Origin: Caulobacter sp. RHG1 | Lineage (GTDB): Bacteria > Pseudomonadota > Alphaproteobacteria > Caulobacterales > Caulobacteraceae | DNA length: 64,000 nucleotides | Direction of reading: 5' to 3' | NCBI RefSeq assembly: GCF_013181195.1 | Contig: NZ_SMZP01000002.1 | Coordinates: 310,001 to 374,000 of the forward strand | In this document: positions 53,274 through 60,852 of the stretch, in pieces | Layout: each line of letters begins with the position of its first letter | Numbering within the stretch: the first letter of the stretch is position 1 | Translations under genes and position numbers: made by a program | Notes under the pieces: generated by a model | What the model was told of the DNA's origin: nothing | Seen by the model: only the letters and a program-made list of their open reading frames with translations | The model's database searches: none

Positions 53274-53419
53274 GACTAACGGTGCCTCGCTGACTGACGC
53301 CTGCCCTCAAGCATATCTTCTAAAGCGGTTACGGTTGCCCTCCACCGCGGGCGCATATCCTTGATATCGGGCAGACACATGGTTCAGCTTGCCTAGCCCC
53401 GCCGTCGAGACCCGGTATC

Positions 53420-54892
53420 GTGCACGACCTGGAAAACACAAAACATTCTGGACGCTTCCGGATCGGCGATCGGTGGATCGACGGCGATCTCGACTGCCGG
53501 GGGCCAGACACCACCTTGCGCCTCCACGATGAGACACGCTTCGAGGTCGCCGACGGCGCCACTATTGAGGGACTGTTGTCCAACCGCGTGAGCGTCACAC
53601 TGATCGGCTGCCTGCCACCGAGTGGCCTGTCCGCGGCTGGCGCAAGCGATCGCCTTTTCTACTACGCCGACATCTTCGTGCACCATGTCGTCGCTGGGCC
53701 TCGTCACTTCGATCCTGCGGCGGCCAGCGTTCGTCGGCTAGCGTTCATCACTGGTGATACCAACATCATCTTCCACGACCGGTCCGCCTTCGGAACCGTC
53801 CACGGCCAGGTTCGGGACGATCTCTTCAAGCGCCTGGTCGCCGAGGCCGGGCGCCCCGTCGAGATCGGAGATTACGCCGAGTTGATGTACTTCACCGGCA
53901 AGTTGGAGATCTGTGCGGTCGAGACTGACATTGGCCGCCTCGTCGCCGAGCATCGTCCCCGCGGCCGGCTCGGAAGCATCATGGGCGTCGGCATCAGCAA
54001 CCAGGTGATGGTGACCTACGCCCCGCGCGAAGCCAGATGCTTCGCCGATGCACTGGACGACTTTCTGGTCTTTCTGCGGTTCTTTGGCCAACTGACCGGA
54101 CGCCAGCAGTCGCCCACCGAGTTCCTCCTCGAGACGAGCGACGACGACGAACCCTGGCAAGACTGGCTGCGCGTCCATTGGTCGCTCAGACCACCGCGGC
54201 CGTCCCCCCAGTACGGACCGCAGCCGGGCGATCTGCCGCTCCAGGCCGCCAAGGATCCTGAGGTGTTCGGCGAGGTCCTGGCAAGCTGGGTGGCGCGCGA
54301 GGCCACCTGGCGCACGCCCAGAATGCGGCTCGACCGGGTATGGAGCCAGACGCGCGGCTACGACGTCGATCGCTTGGTCTCGGCGGCCAACATGTTCGAC
54401 ATCCTTCCGGCCAGCGCAGCGCCCAGAAAGGTCGCGCTTACGGCCGAGCTGGAGACCGTACAGCAAAAGATCCTCGCGCTCTTGAAACCGCTTCCTGAGA
54501 GTCTCGAGAAGGACAGTCTCCGCTCCGCCGCGGGCCGGCTCGGCAGCGCCAGCCTGAAGCGCAAAGTGCTTCACTGCGCCGACCGGCTTCCGCAGGGCGT
54601 GCTTGACCGTCTTCCTGACCTTGCCCAGGTGCTGAAGGAAGCGGTCGACTGCCGAAACCACTTCGTCCACGGTTCGGCGCGGCGCTTCGACTATGACGAC
54701 GGCGCTCTCGTCACATTCTTCACCGACGCTCTGGAGTTCGTTTTCGTGGCCTACGACCTGGCCTTGGCGGGCTGGTCGCCGCACTGGCCCGCCCGCGGCT
54801 TTGGCGGCAGCCATCCGTTCCAGGCTTTCGTGTCAGGCTACGACCCGCGCCTTGCGGATCTCCGCAGCCGCAGGTTCACCGCCCAGCCTTAG
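53420..54892 (+). CDS. ApeA-like HEPN abortive-infection protein
   Basis: This 490-residue protein starts at a GTG (53420-53422). Residues about 10-280 resemble the ApeA N-terminal domain (SGRFRIGDRWIDGDLDCRG, then TLIGCL). The C-terminal part is helical and carries the HEPN RNase motif Arg412-Asn-x3-His417 (CRNHFVHG). ApeA proteins are single-gene antiphage systems in which the HEPN domain is activated on infection and cuts RNA, halting growth. Low-level similarity recognised by eye needs confirmation. It stands alone on the plus strand between the small RxxxxH gene and a cysteine peptidase gene. Confidence 0.7.
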   Translation: MHDLENTKHSGRFRIGDRWIDGDLDCRGPDTTLRLHDETRFEVADGATIEGLLSNRVSVTLIGCLPPSGLSAAGASDRLFYYADIFVHHVVAGPRHFDPAAASVRRLAFITGDTNIIFHDRSAFGTVHGQVRDDLFKRLVAEAGRPVEIGDYAELMYFTGKLEICAVETDIGRLVAEHRPRGRLGSIMGVGISNQVMVTYAPREARCFADALDDFLVFLRFFGQLTGRQQSPTEFLLETSDDDEPWQDWLRVHWSLRPPRPSPQYGPQPGDLPLQAAKDPEVFGEVLASWVAREATWRTPRMRLDRVWSQTRGYDVDRLVSAANMFDILPASAAPRKVALTAELETVQQKILALLKPLPESLEKDSLRSAAGRLGSASLKRKVLHCADRLPQGVLDRLPDLAQVLKEAVDCRNHFVHGSARRFDYDDGALVTFFTDALEFVFVAYDLALAGWSPHWPARGFGGSHPFQAFVSGYDPRLADLRSRRFTAQP

Positions 54893-55057
54893 AAGCGGTT
54901 CTGGAGGCGAGGCTACACCTCACGGCGCAGCAGACCGAGGAGCCGTAAACTCAACCGTGTGATAGCCTTGCCTTTACGCGCGCGTTCCGCGCGAGGGGCC
55001 GCCCATGAGGCCGCCTGGATATCATAGGGTCATGACGAGGCGCGAAGGGAGGACGCA

Positions 55058-56224
55058 TTGGCCGAGGCCGGAAGCAATCCAAAGTACGACAACTTGGCCG
55101 TACTGTTGCCGAACGTGGCCGCGCTACGCGCTGGCGACTTGGTATTGACGCGCAACCAACATGGCACCAAGCCTGCTGGATGGGCGATGTCGCAGCTCGT
55201 CCTGAAGACGACGGGCGGCAACTTCGATCACGTGATGATATGCACCGTGCCACCAACCTTGCTTGAGGCGGTGACTTCTGGCGTCGGGAATTTGTCGATG
55301 GCTCGCGCCTTCGCACACGGCCTTACCGGCGTCCGAGTGCTTCGCTATCACGATGCGAGTATCGCTGCGGCGGCTGCATCGGCGGCGCTGAGCTACCTGG
55401 GTCGCCCTTACGCCCATATTGGCGCGGCTAAATCGATATTTCCGGCTGGCATCTTCGGGGAAATCTCCGGGAACAACATCTTCTGCTCAGCGCTGGTCGC
55501 TCAAGTTTACCAAAAGGCCGGTGCGAGCGAATTTTCGGCCACGCCTGTGGAAAAGACGACACCCGCGACCATCGAGCGGATGGCAGGCCTGACCGACGTA
55601 ACCGCCGAAGTCTTCGTAACTGGCCTGGCGCCGCGCAATGTCGAAGAAATGGCCGCGCTCGATGGTGACCGAACCCCCTCACCTGCCGACAAACAGGCGG
55701 CGTTGTTCGCCAGCTACTTCCTGCATCTAGAGCCTAAGGCCCGAGCGATCGTATCAAAATATCCCGACGCGAGGCTGGTCGCGCCACGGTCGTTCCTTGA
55801 ATGCCTCGGGTTTTTGATGAGCGCTCACGACGCCGCACGGAGCGCGCCACCGGCCCTGCAGGTCAGCTTCGCGTCCGACCTTGCCTCCTTCGATGATGCC
55901 GCCTTCGCGTTGATCGACAAAGGCGAATGGGACGCGATCCAAACCGAAATCGGCCTCAAGGACGAGATCACGATGAAGCGCGATCTGGATGAGTCGAGAA
56001 GGCCTGATCCAGACATTGATCCCCGTGCTATGGCCGGCCTGAGGGATGCGACCGCCATGCAGCTCAAGGAGCGGTCCGGCGCTGTCGAAGGCATTCGAAA
56101 CTGGGGCTTAGGTCGGTCCAACACCATCGACCGCTATCTGGTGATCGCCGAGAAGACATTGATCCATCTGCATCACCGCGAGCACGCGATCTGGGAAATC
56201 GAGAAACGTTTGGGAGGCTTGTGA
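55058..56224 (+). CDS. YiiX/YebB-like permuted NlpC/P60 cysteine hydrolase
   Basis: This encodes 388 residues and appears to start at a TTG (55058-55060) preceded by a near-perfect AGGGAGG six bases away; no ATG in this frame fits. Residues about 20-150 match the permuted NlpC/P60 (LRAT-related) fold: LRAGDLVLTRNQHG, catalytic His58 (NFDHVMI) and Cys143 (NIFCSALVAQVY). The C-terminal 230 residues are unrecognised, mostly helical. There is no signal peptide, so it probably acts on a cytoplasmic acyl/amide or peptide bond. It lies within the defence-like stretch. Confidence 0.75.
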   Translation: MAEAGSNPKYDNLAVLLPNVAALRAGDLVLTRNQHGTKPAGWAMSQLVLKTTGGNFDHVMICTVPPTLLEAVTSGVGNLSMARAFAHGLTGVRVLRYHDASIAAAAASAALSYLGRPYAHIGAAKSIFPAGIFGEISGNNIFCSALVAQVYQKAGASEFSATPVEKTTPATIERMAGLTDVTAEVFVTGLAPRNVEEMAALDGDRTPSPADKQAALFASYFLHLEPKARAIVSKYPDARLVAPRSFLECLGFLMSAHDAARSAPPALQVSFASDLASFDDAAFALIDKGEWDAIQTEIGLKDEITMKRDLDESRRPDPDIDPRAMAGLRDATAMQLKERSGAVEGIRNWGLGRSNTIDRYLVIAEKTLIHLHHREHAIWEIEKRLGGL

Positions 56225-56457
56225 GGCTAGGACGGCATGGCCGGAACGACCGCCAGCGCATTCGGTAGGGCCGGCGCGGATTGGGCCTGCGCAGATTCTG
56301 AGCTTGAAGGGGCTGCGGCCAGTGTTTCTGTTGGACCGTTAGACCAACTACAGCTTGGCGTGAGCACACCTGAATTCAACCGCCGTAGGCGTCGCTTCAG
56401 CCTGTTGTTACGCTGCGATGGGCTCTGTCATCTGGGACCAAGAGATCGGACTGGATC

Positions 56458-56895
56458 ATGGCGCCTGACTTCACGAGAGCGGACCTTCTCCATCGCGCCT
56501 GCCTGCGGGCGGCCTTCTGTATCCGCAGCCTTTATGAGGAGAAGGCCAGCTCAGACTCTCGCCTGCTCAACCCGCCGATCATCCCTGACGCCCTGACCAT
56601 CGTGGGCCGGTCGAAGAACTGGTCCGCGCCAGGACGGCGCGAGCACGTGGTGCCGAGGCGGGTGATCACGATGGAATGCCACGAGATGATCAAGGCCGGG
56701 CGAAGCGACGAGGAGATCGCCGCCTTCATCGCCGCCCACCTGAAGATCGTTCTGGTCAGCCCGCAGGAAAGCGCCCATCTCGACGCCAAGGCCGGCGCCG
56801 ATGTCCGCCAGAAGATGCCGCTGGATTGGAAGCTTGGCGGCGATCCCTATCGTCGTCTCGGTGACGCCGGCATCGTGTGGGACCCGATCTCCTAG
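56458..56895 (+). CDS. HVVP-motif protein, possible HNH relative, unknown function
   Basis: This 145-residue protein contains RREHVVPRRVITMECHEMI followed by IAAHLKIVLVSPQESAHLD. This His-Val-Val-Pro plus downstream Cys/His pattern is seen in small proteins of island regions and loosely resembles an HNH core, but a nuclease function is not shown. It is 87 bases before the 56983 gene and on the same strand as it and the SIR2-like gene, so the three may form a unit. Confidence 0.6.
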   Translation: MAPDFTRADLLHRACLRAAFCIRSLYEEKASSDSRLLNPPIIPDALTIVGRSKNWSAPGRREHVVPRRVITMECHEMIKAGRSDEEIAAFIAAHLKIVLVSPQESAHLDAKAGADVRQKMPLDWKLGGDPYRRLGDAGIVWDPIS

Positions 56896-56982
56896 AGGCC
56901 TTTCGGCGAAGCGAACTTGGGCGCTATCGTTCGCCCCCACGAGATGGCGTCGACGCCACAGGATCCTAGAGAGGAAGTCCCC

Positions 56983-57423
56983 ATGGCCGCCTACAACGAA
57001 GATGACATCCGCAAACTCGTCCAGGGCCTCGGCAATCCCGAAAACCCCACTTTCAACGCGCAAGCACGTCACCTGTTGAAGAAGGTGGTGGGTGATCCGG
57101 CCTCAGGCCTCAGTGACGCCCTGCTCGACGAAACCAGACGTGTCCTTGATCTCCCCTCCACCCACGAGATCTCGACACCTCGTCCGGTGTGGATCCAGCT
57201 CTATCGGACAATGCCGGGAGATCTGGAAATAGGTGACATCGCTTGGCCCGCAGATGAGGATCCGATCGAAAGGGCCAGACAAACGCTGCTGCTACAGCTT
57301 CAAGAGGCCCCACGTACCGGATGGGAGAAGCCACGCTACGCACGGGTAATTGACGACCGCACGGGGGCCGAGCTTTGCCTCTGGAGGGTCACCCCCGCGG
57401 GAACCGTGGAAGCGGCGTCCTAA
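56983..57423 (+). CDS. Unknown small protein upstream of the SIR2-like gene
   Basis: This 146-residue protein begins at an ATG with a GAGAGGAAG Shine-Dalgarno. It has no signal peptide, transmembrane helix or recognisable motif; a charged N-terminal helical part (YNEDDIRKLVQGLGNPENP) is followed by a small beta-rich region (RPVWIQLYRTMPGDLEIGD; YARVIDDRTGAELCLWRV). It ends 49 bases before the SIR2-like gene on the same strand, suggesting co-expression with it and possibly a sensor or immunity role. Confidence 0.6.
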   Translation: MAAYNEDDIRKLVQGLGNPENPTFNAQARHLLKKVVGDPASGLSDALLDETRRVLDLPSTHEISTPRPVWIQLYRTMPGDLEIGDIAWPADEDPIERARQTLLLQLQEAPRTGWEKPRYARVIDDRTGAELCLWRVTPAGTVEAAS

Positions 57424-57472
57424 TCGCGCCGATGCTGATCGCGAGACCCCATCCTTGAAGGCCGCGAGATCC

Positions 57473-58735
57473 ATGCCCGCCAAACCCAAGCTTCTGGTCG
57501 TGCTAGGCGCGGGCAGCTCGCTCGGCCTTGGGTTGCCCAAGGTCGAGACGCTGAGCGCGCGCATGCGGGACTGGGCCGCCGAGTGGAGCCGACGCTACGG
57601 ACAGCTAAACTACTACCAGGCCGTCGAAGCCGCCGCTCAGGCCTATGCGGCGGACGGCCAGGCCTGTCCCCGGCCCGCCGTCACCTTCGAGACGGTTCTG
57701 GGCGACATGGCCCACCTGTCGCACTGGGTGACGCCGGCCCCGCTGGGCGCATCCCTGCGCCAGTTGGTCGGCGCCGACACACCACCCTTCCCGCGCCCCG
57801 CCCACTATGGCCAGGCCCACCTGGTGCAGGACCAGCTCCAGTTTCTGCTGGCCGCGCTGGCGGACCATATCCGCCAGGGCTCGCGGCGGATCGATCCCGC
57901 GGGACCGGCGATGGCCGAGTACAGGCGGTTGATCGACGGCCTGCGCGCACGGTTTGAACTGGGCGTCTTCAACCTCAACTACGACACCGGGGCGCTGACG
58001 GCTTGGCCCGATGCCGACACCGGCTTCGTCGGAGCCGACTTCGCGGCCGCGCGCCTGCACGCCAAGCGGCGCTGGAACTTCCTCTATCACCTGCACGGCA
58101 GCGTCCATCATGATCTGGCCGATCACGCCAGCACGCGCCTGACCTGGCGCACGGACCTCCACGGGGCCTTCAACGACAGCCTGCAGAGCGTGCTGGGCGA
58201 CGAGCGATCGGAGGGCCGCACCTTCCCGCGCTCGACCTTGATCGCGGGCGGGCTGAAGCTGGACCAACTGCTGCCCGAGCCGTTCCATTCGATGCACGCC
58301 GCGCTCGTCCGCCACACCTATAGGGCCGACGCGATCCTGATCGGCGGCTACGGCTTTGCCGACGTCCATGTGAACCGCGCGCTGCGCAACCGCCTGCGAG
58401 ACCTTGCCCCATCATCGCGGCCGCCGATCATGGTGCTCGATTGGGCCTCGCCCCAGACTCCAGCCATGCCGGAGCGCCGGGACGCCTGGAGCCGCAACCT
58501 CGACCGCGCCCTGGCCGCCCCCGCTGGGCTGTTCACCGATCCAAGCGGGCAAGGCTGGGCGCATTCGGCCCGCCTCGCCGGCCCGGGCGGCTTCGAGGTC
58601 TCAGCGAGCGCCCGGACGGCGATTTGGCGGGGCGGCTTTCTGGAGGCGGCGGCTCATGTCGAGGCGATCGCCGATTGGCTGTCGGGTGCGGACGGCGCAT
58701 TGAGCGCCTCGGGCGGGCCAGCGCCAGCGGCCTGA
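57473..58735 (+). CDS. SIR2-like NAD-binding protein (candidate defence effector)
   Basis: This encodes 420 residues from the ATG at 57473. SIR2-fold signatures are present: LLVVLGAGSSLGLGLP (residues about 6-21, NAD loop), NLNYDTG with Asn169, HLHGSVHH with the catalytic His208, and ILIGGYGFADVHVN. The zinc-binding Cys pairs of protein deacylases are absent, as in the SIR2 domains of antiphage NADases (Thoeris ThsA, Dsr1, SIR2-HerA), which deplete NAD+ on infection. No known partner (HerA, TIR or Argonaute) is nearby. Its 3' end overlaps the convergent DUF3800 gene by 82 bases. Confidence 0.78.
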   Translation: MPAKPKLLVVLGAGSSLGLGLPKVETLSARMRDWAAEWSRRYGQLNYYQAVEAAAQAYAADGQACPRPAVTFETVLGDMAHLSHWVTPAPLGASLRQLVGADTPPFPRPAHYGQAHLVQDQLQFLLAALADHIRQGSRRIDPAGPAMAEYRRLIDGLRARFELGVFNLNYDTGALTAWPDADTGFVGADFAAARLHAKRRWNFLYHLHGSVHHDLADHASTRLTWRTDLHGAFNDSLQSVLGDERSEGRTFPRSTLIAGGLKLDQLLPEPFHSMHAALVRHTYRADAILIGGYGFADVHVNRALRNRLRDLAPSSRPPIMVLDWASPQTPAMPERRDAWSRNLDRALAAPAGLFTDPSGQGWAHSARLAGPGGFEVSASARTAIWRGGFLEAAAHVEAIADWLSGADGALSASGGPAPAA

Positions 58736-59562
58736 AGGGCCAGGATCGCCTGGCGGGTGTCGCGCCAGGATCGTTTGGTCCGCACGCTGTCGAGATTGGG
58801 GACGGTACGCATGTCGCGGGCCAGATCCGCCAGGATGTCGGCGGTCAGGTTGAGCATGACGTGACGGCCATCGCCGCGCAGCAGATCCAGCGCCGGCCGG
58901 CTACCCGGCGGATCCAGGCCCTCGGCGTCGCGCCGCACGTGCCAGGCCAGCATGTCGGCCGCCTGCAGCTGCGGAAGGCTGCGATCGTCGCCGAAGGTCG
59001 GGGGCGGCCCGAGAAGCCGGCTCCAGGGCTCGGGCCGTCCGGCCTTGACCCAGTCGTAGACCATGGTGGCGTCCTGGCCGAGCACGCCCTGCTCGTCGAA
59101 GACGAAGGCGATGGGGTCCTTGACGCCGCCGGCGTGAGCGAAGCGCGCCAGACCCAGGGTCAGGGCGTAGAAGCAGGTGAAGTAGGGCTGGGAGAGGCCA
59201 TAGGGCGCGTTGGGGGCCAGGATCGCCTGGAAGGTCTGGCGGCTGACGCTGACTTGCATCGACACAGGGCGGGAGTCGGCGATCAGCTTGGCCAGCCCCA
59301 ACACCTTGCGGTCGCGATCGGCCTCGGACCAGCCCTTGAACTGGCCGCGCAGGTTTTGCGCCTCGACCATGTGCAGGTAGTCGATCGACGGCGGCGCCTT
59401 CAGCGCCGCGCGCCAGGCCGCCGAGAACACCGCCCACTGGGCCTTGCGGTTCAGATAGCCGGCCAGGAACATCTGCTGGGCGCCGGACTGGCCCACAGAG
59501 TCATCGACGAAGCACAGGAGGGGTCCAGGCTGAAGCAGGCGCTCGCGGCGCGGCCGGGCCAA
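58654..59562 (-). CDS. DUF3800 (RNase H-fold-like) protein
   Basis: This 302-residue protein starts at a TTG (59560-59562) directly abutting the TGA of the small membrane protein (TGATTG), implying coupled translation. DUF3800 signatures are LCFVDDS near residue 17 and LQAADMLAWHVRRDAEG. The fold is RNase H-like with an acidic site (FVDDS, FVFDEQG), suggesting nucleic-acid cleavage, but activity is unproven for the family. It overlaps the SIR2-like gene end by 82 bases. Members often occur in defence islands and near mobile elements. Confidence 0.78.
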   Translation of the reverse strand: MARPRRERLLQPGPLLCFVDDSVGQSGAQQMFLAGYLNRKAQWAVFSAAWRAALKAPPSIDYLHMVEAQNLRGQFKGWSEADRDRKVLGLAKLIADSRPVSMQVSVSRQTFQAILAPNAPYGLSQPYFTCFYALTLGLARFAHAGGVKDPIAFVFDEQGVLGQDATMVYDWVKAGRPEPWSRLLGPPPTFGDDRSLPQLQAADMLAWHVRRDAEGLDPPGSRPALDLLRGDGRHVMLNLTADILADLARDMRTVPNLDSVRTKRSWRDTRQAILALQAAGAGPPEALNAPSAPDSQSAIAST

Positions 59563-59859
59563 TCAGGGCCTCGCGCCGGGGCGGCTGTCGCTCCATCCGG
59601 CCACGGCGCGGACCGCCAGCTGGTTGGCGGCATAGCTGGCGGCGAACTTCCCGGTCATCAGGACCATCAGCCAGGCGGCGATCGCCAGGCTGGTCGCGCT
59701 CAACCCGTCGCCGCCCTGCGCCAGGACTCGCAGATAGGTCGGGGCGATTTGGGCGAAACTCTCCAGCAGCACCCCGGCGAACAACAAGAGCGACGCCGCG
59801 CAGAGCCCGTTGATCGCCCTCTGCGTTTTGCTCAGCTCGACCGCGATCCGACCCGTCAT
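59563..59859 (-). CDS. Small membrane protein, two helices
   Basis: This 98-residue protein starts at an ATG with a GGGAGG Shine-Dalgarno. It has two transmembrane helices (GLCAASLLLFAGVLLESFA; LAIAAWLMVLMTGKFAAS) and a charged C-terminus. The next gene, DUF3800, begins at its stop codon, so the pair is co-translated. The function is unknown; a holin-like or anchor role for the DUF3800 protein is a guess. Confidence 0.7.
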   Translation of the reverse strand: MTGRIAVELSKTQRAINGLCAASLLLFAGVLLESFAQIAPTYLRVLAQGGDGLSATSLAIAAWLMVLMTGKFAASYAANQLAVRAVAGWSDSRPGARP

Positions 59860-60030
59860 GTCCGCCTCCCTGGATACCAGGTTTAGATTGCCTCGCCGCG
59901 GCCCCGGCGCAAGTCCGCCCCATGCCAGGTTTCGTGCAGAGGAGCCTCGGCGCAGGCCGTCCGCACCGGCGGCATGGACGGGTGGCCCCGAACCGGCTAG
60001 CTCACCGGCTTTCCTCGACGAAGCCGCCCC

Positions 60031-60264
60031 ATGCCGCAGACCCCCGCCGAAGCCGTGTCCCAAGCTCGAAAGCTTTGCCGCACCCTGGCCAGCGCGCCGC
60101 TGCCCCAGGCGCGCGCCAAGGACCTCTTCCAGATCCTGGCGCGCGCCCGCGGCTGGAGCCCGGCTCAGCAGGACCAGATCCTGGCCTTTGGTCAGTGGCT
60201 CGACACGCGGCCCGCGCCAGGCGCGATCAAGGCGCAGTGCGATCGGTTGCTCGAAGCCCTGTAG
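60031..60264 (+). CDS. Small hypothetical protein
   Basis: This 77-residue protein is highly helical (SQARKLCRTLASAPLPQARA). It is isolated between two minus-strand genes. It has coding-like GC bias but no clear Shine-Dalgarno, no transmembrane helix and no recognised motif. It may be a real small gene or a chance frame. Confidence 0.45.
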   Translation: MPQTPAEAVSQARKLCRTLASAPLPQARAKDLFQILARARGWSPAQQDQILAFGQWLDTRPAPGAIKAQCDRLLEAL

Positions 60265-60292
60265 TGCGGCCGCCCTGTGGCCGGCCGGGCGT

Positions 60293-60697
60293 TCAGGTCT
60301 CGGCCTCGTCGGCCAGAGACCGCGCCAGCGCGATGATCGTGGCCTTGCAGTCCGGCGACAGGGCTGGAAAGGCCTTGGCCAGTTCAAAGCCTTCGCGCTG
60401 GAGAAAGAAGGCGTGCAGCGACGGGCCTTCGCGCCCGTCGGGCGCGTCTTCCCCCGACATAGGATCGGGCAGTCCCTCAAAGAACCACGCCACCGAGGTC
60501 TGAAGGACCGCGGCCAGCGCGTGGAGCTTGGAGGCGCTGATGCGGTTGGCCCCGCGCTCGTACTTTTGCAGCTGCTGGAACGTCAGGCCGACGGCTTGAG
60601 CGACGGCGCCCTGGCTGCGGGCCAAGGCCCTACGGCGCATCCTCAGCCGCGCGCCCACATGCAGATCGACGAAATGAGGCGTGGTGTCGGGCGCCAT
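60293..60697 (-). CDS. XRE-family helix-turn-helix regulator
   Basis: This encodes 134 residues from the ATG at 60695-60697; upstream open frame has no regulator features. The HTH is in residues about 13-67 (LTFQQLQKYERGANRIS). The C-terminus is a short helical extension. This type of regulator is common in Caulobacter genomes and in islands, where it often represses neighbouring genes. It is followed on the other strand by the small protein at 60031 and is downstream of the large membrane protein gene. Confidence 0.85.
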   Translation of the reverse strand: MAPDTTPHFVDLHVGARLRMRRRALARSQGAVAQAVGLTFQQLQKYERGANRISASKLHALAAVLQTSVAWFFEGLPDPMSGEDAPDGREGPSLHAFFLQREGFELAKAFPALSPDCKATIIALARSLADEAET

Positions 60698-60852
60698 CAA
60701 GACCTTCTCACAGACCAGAGCGTCCTTGGGAAACCTCCGAGGCCGCCGATCGGTCCAGAAAATCCTCAGCTCTCCGAGTAGGTCCGCCCACGAGCCCGGC
60801 GAGGTCAACTGGCCACATCCGTTTTCCAGGCGGCGTATGCGCCGCCGCACGC

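Noticed and set aside
59563..60480. Minus-strand open frame extending the small membrane protein gene upstream to 60480
   Set aside because: The extension has no membrane or domain features. The ATG at 59859 with its GGGAGG site is the better start.
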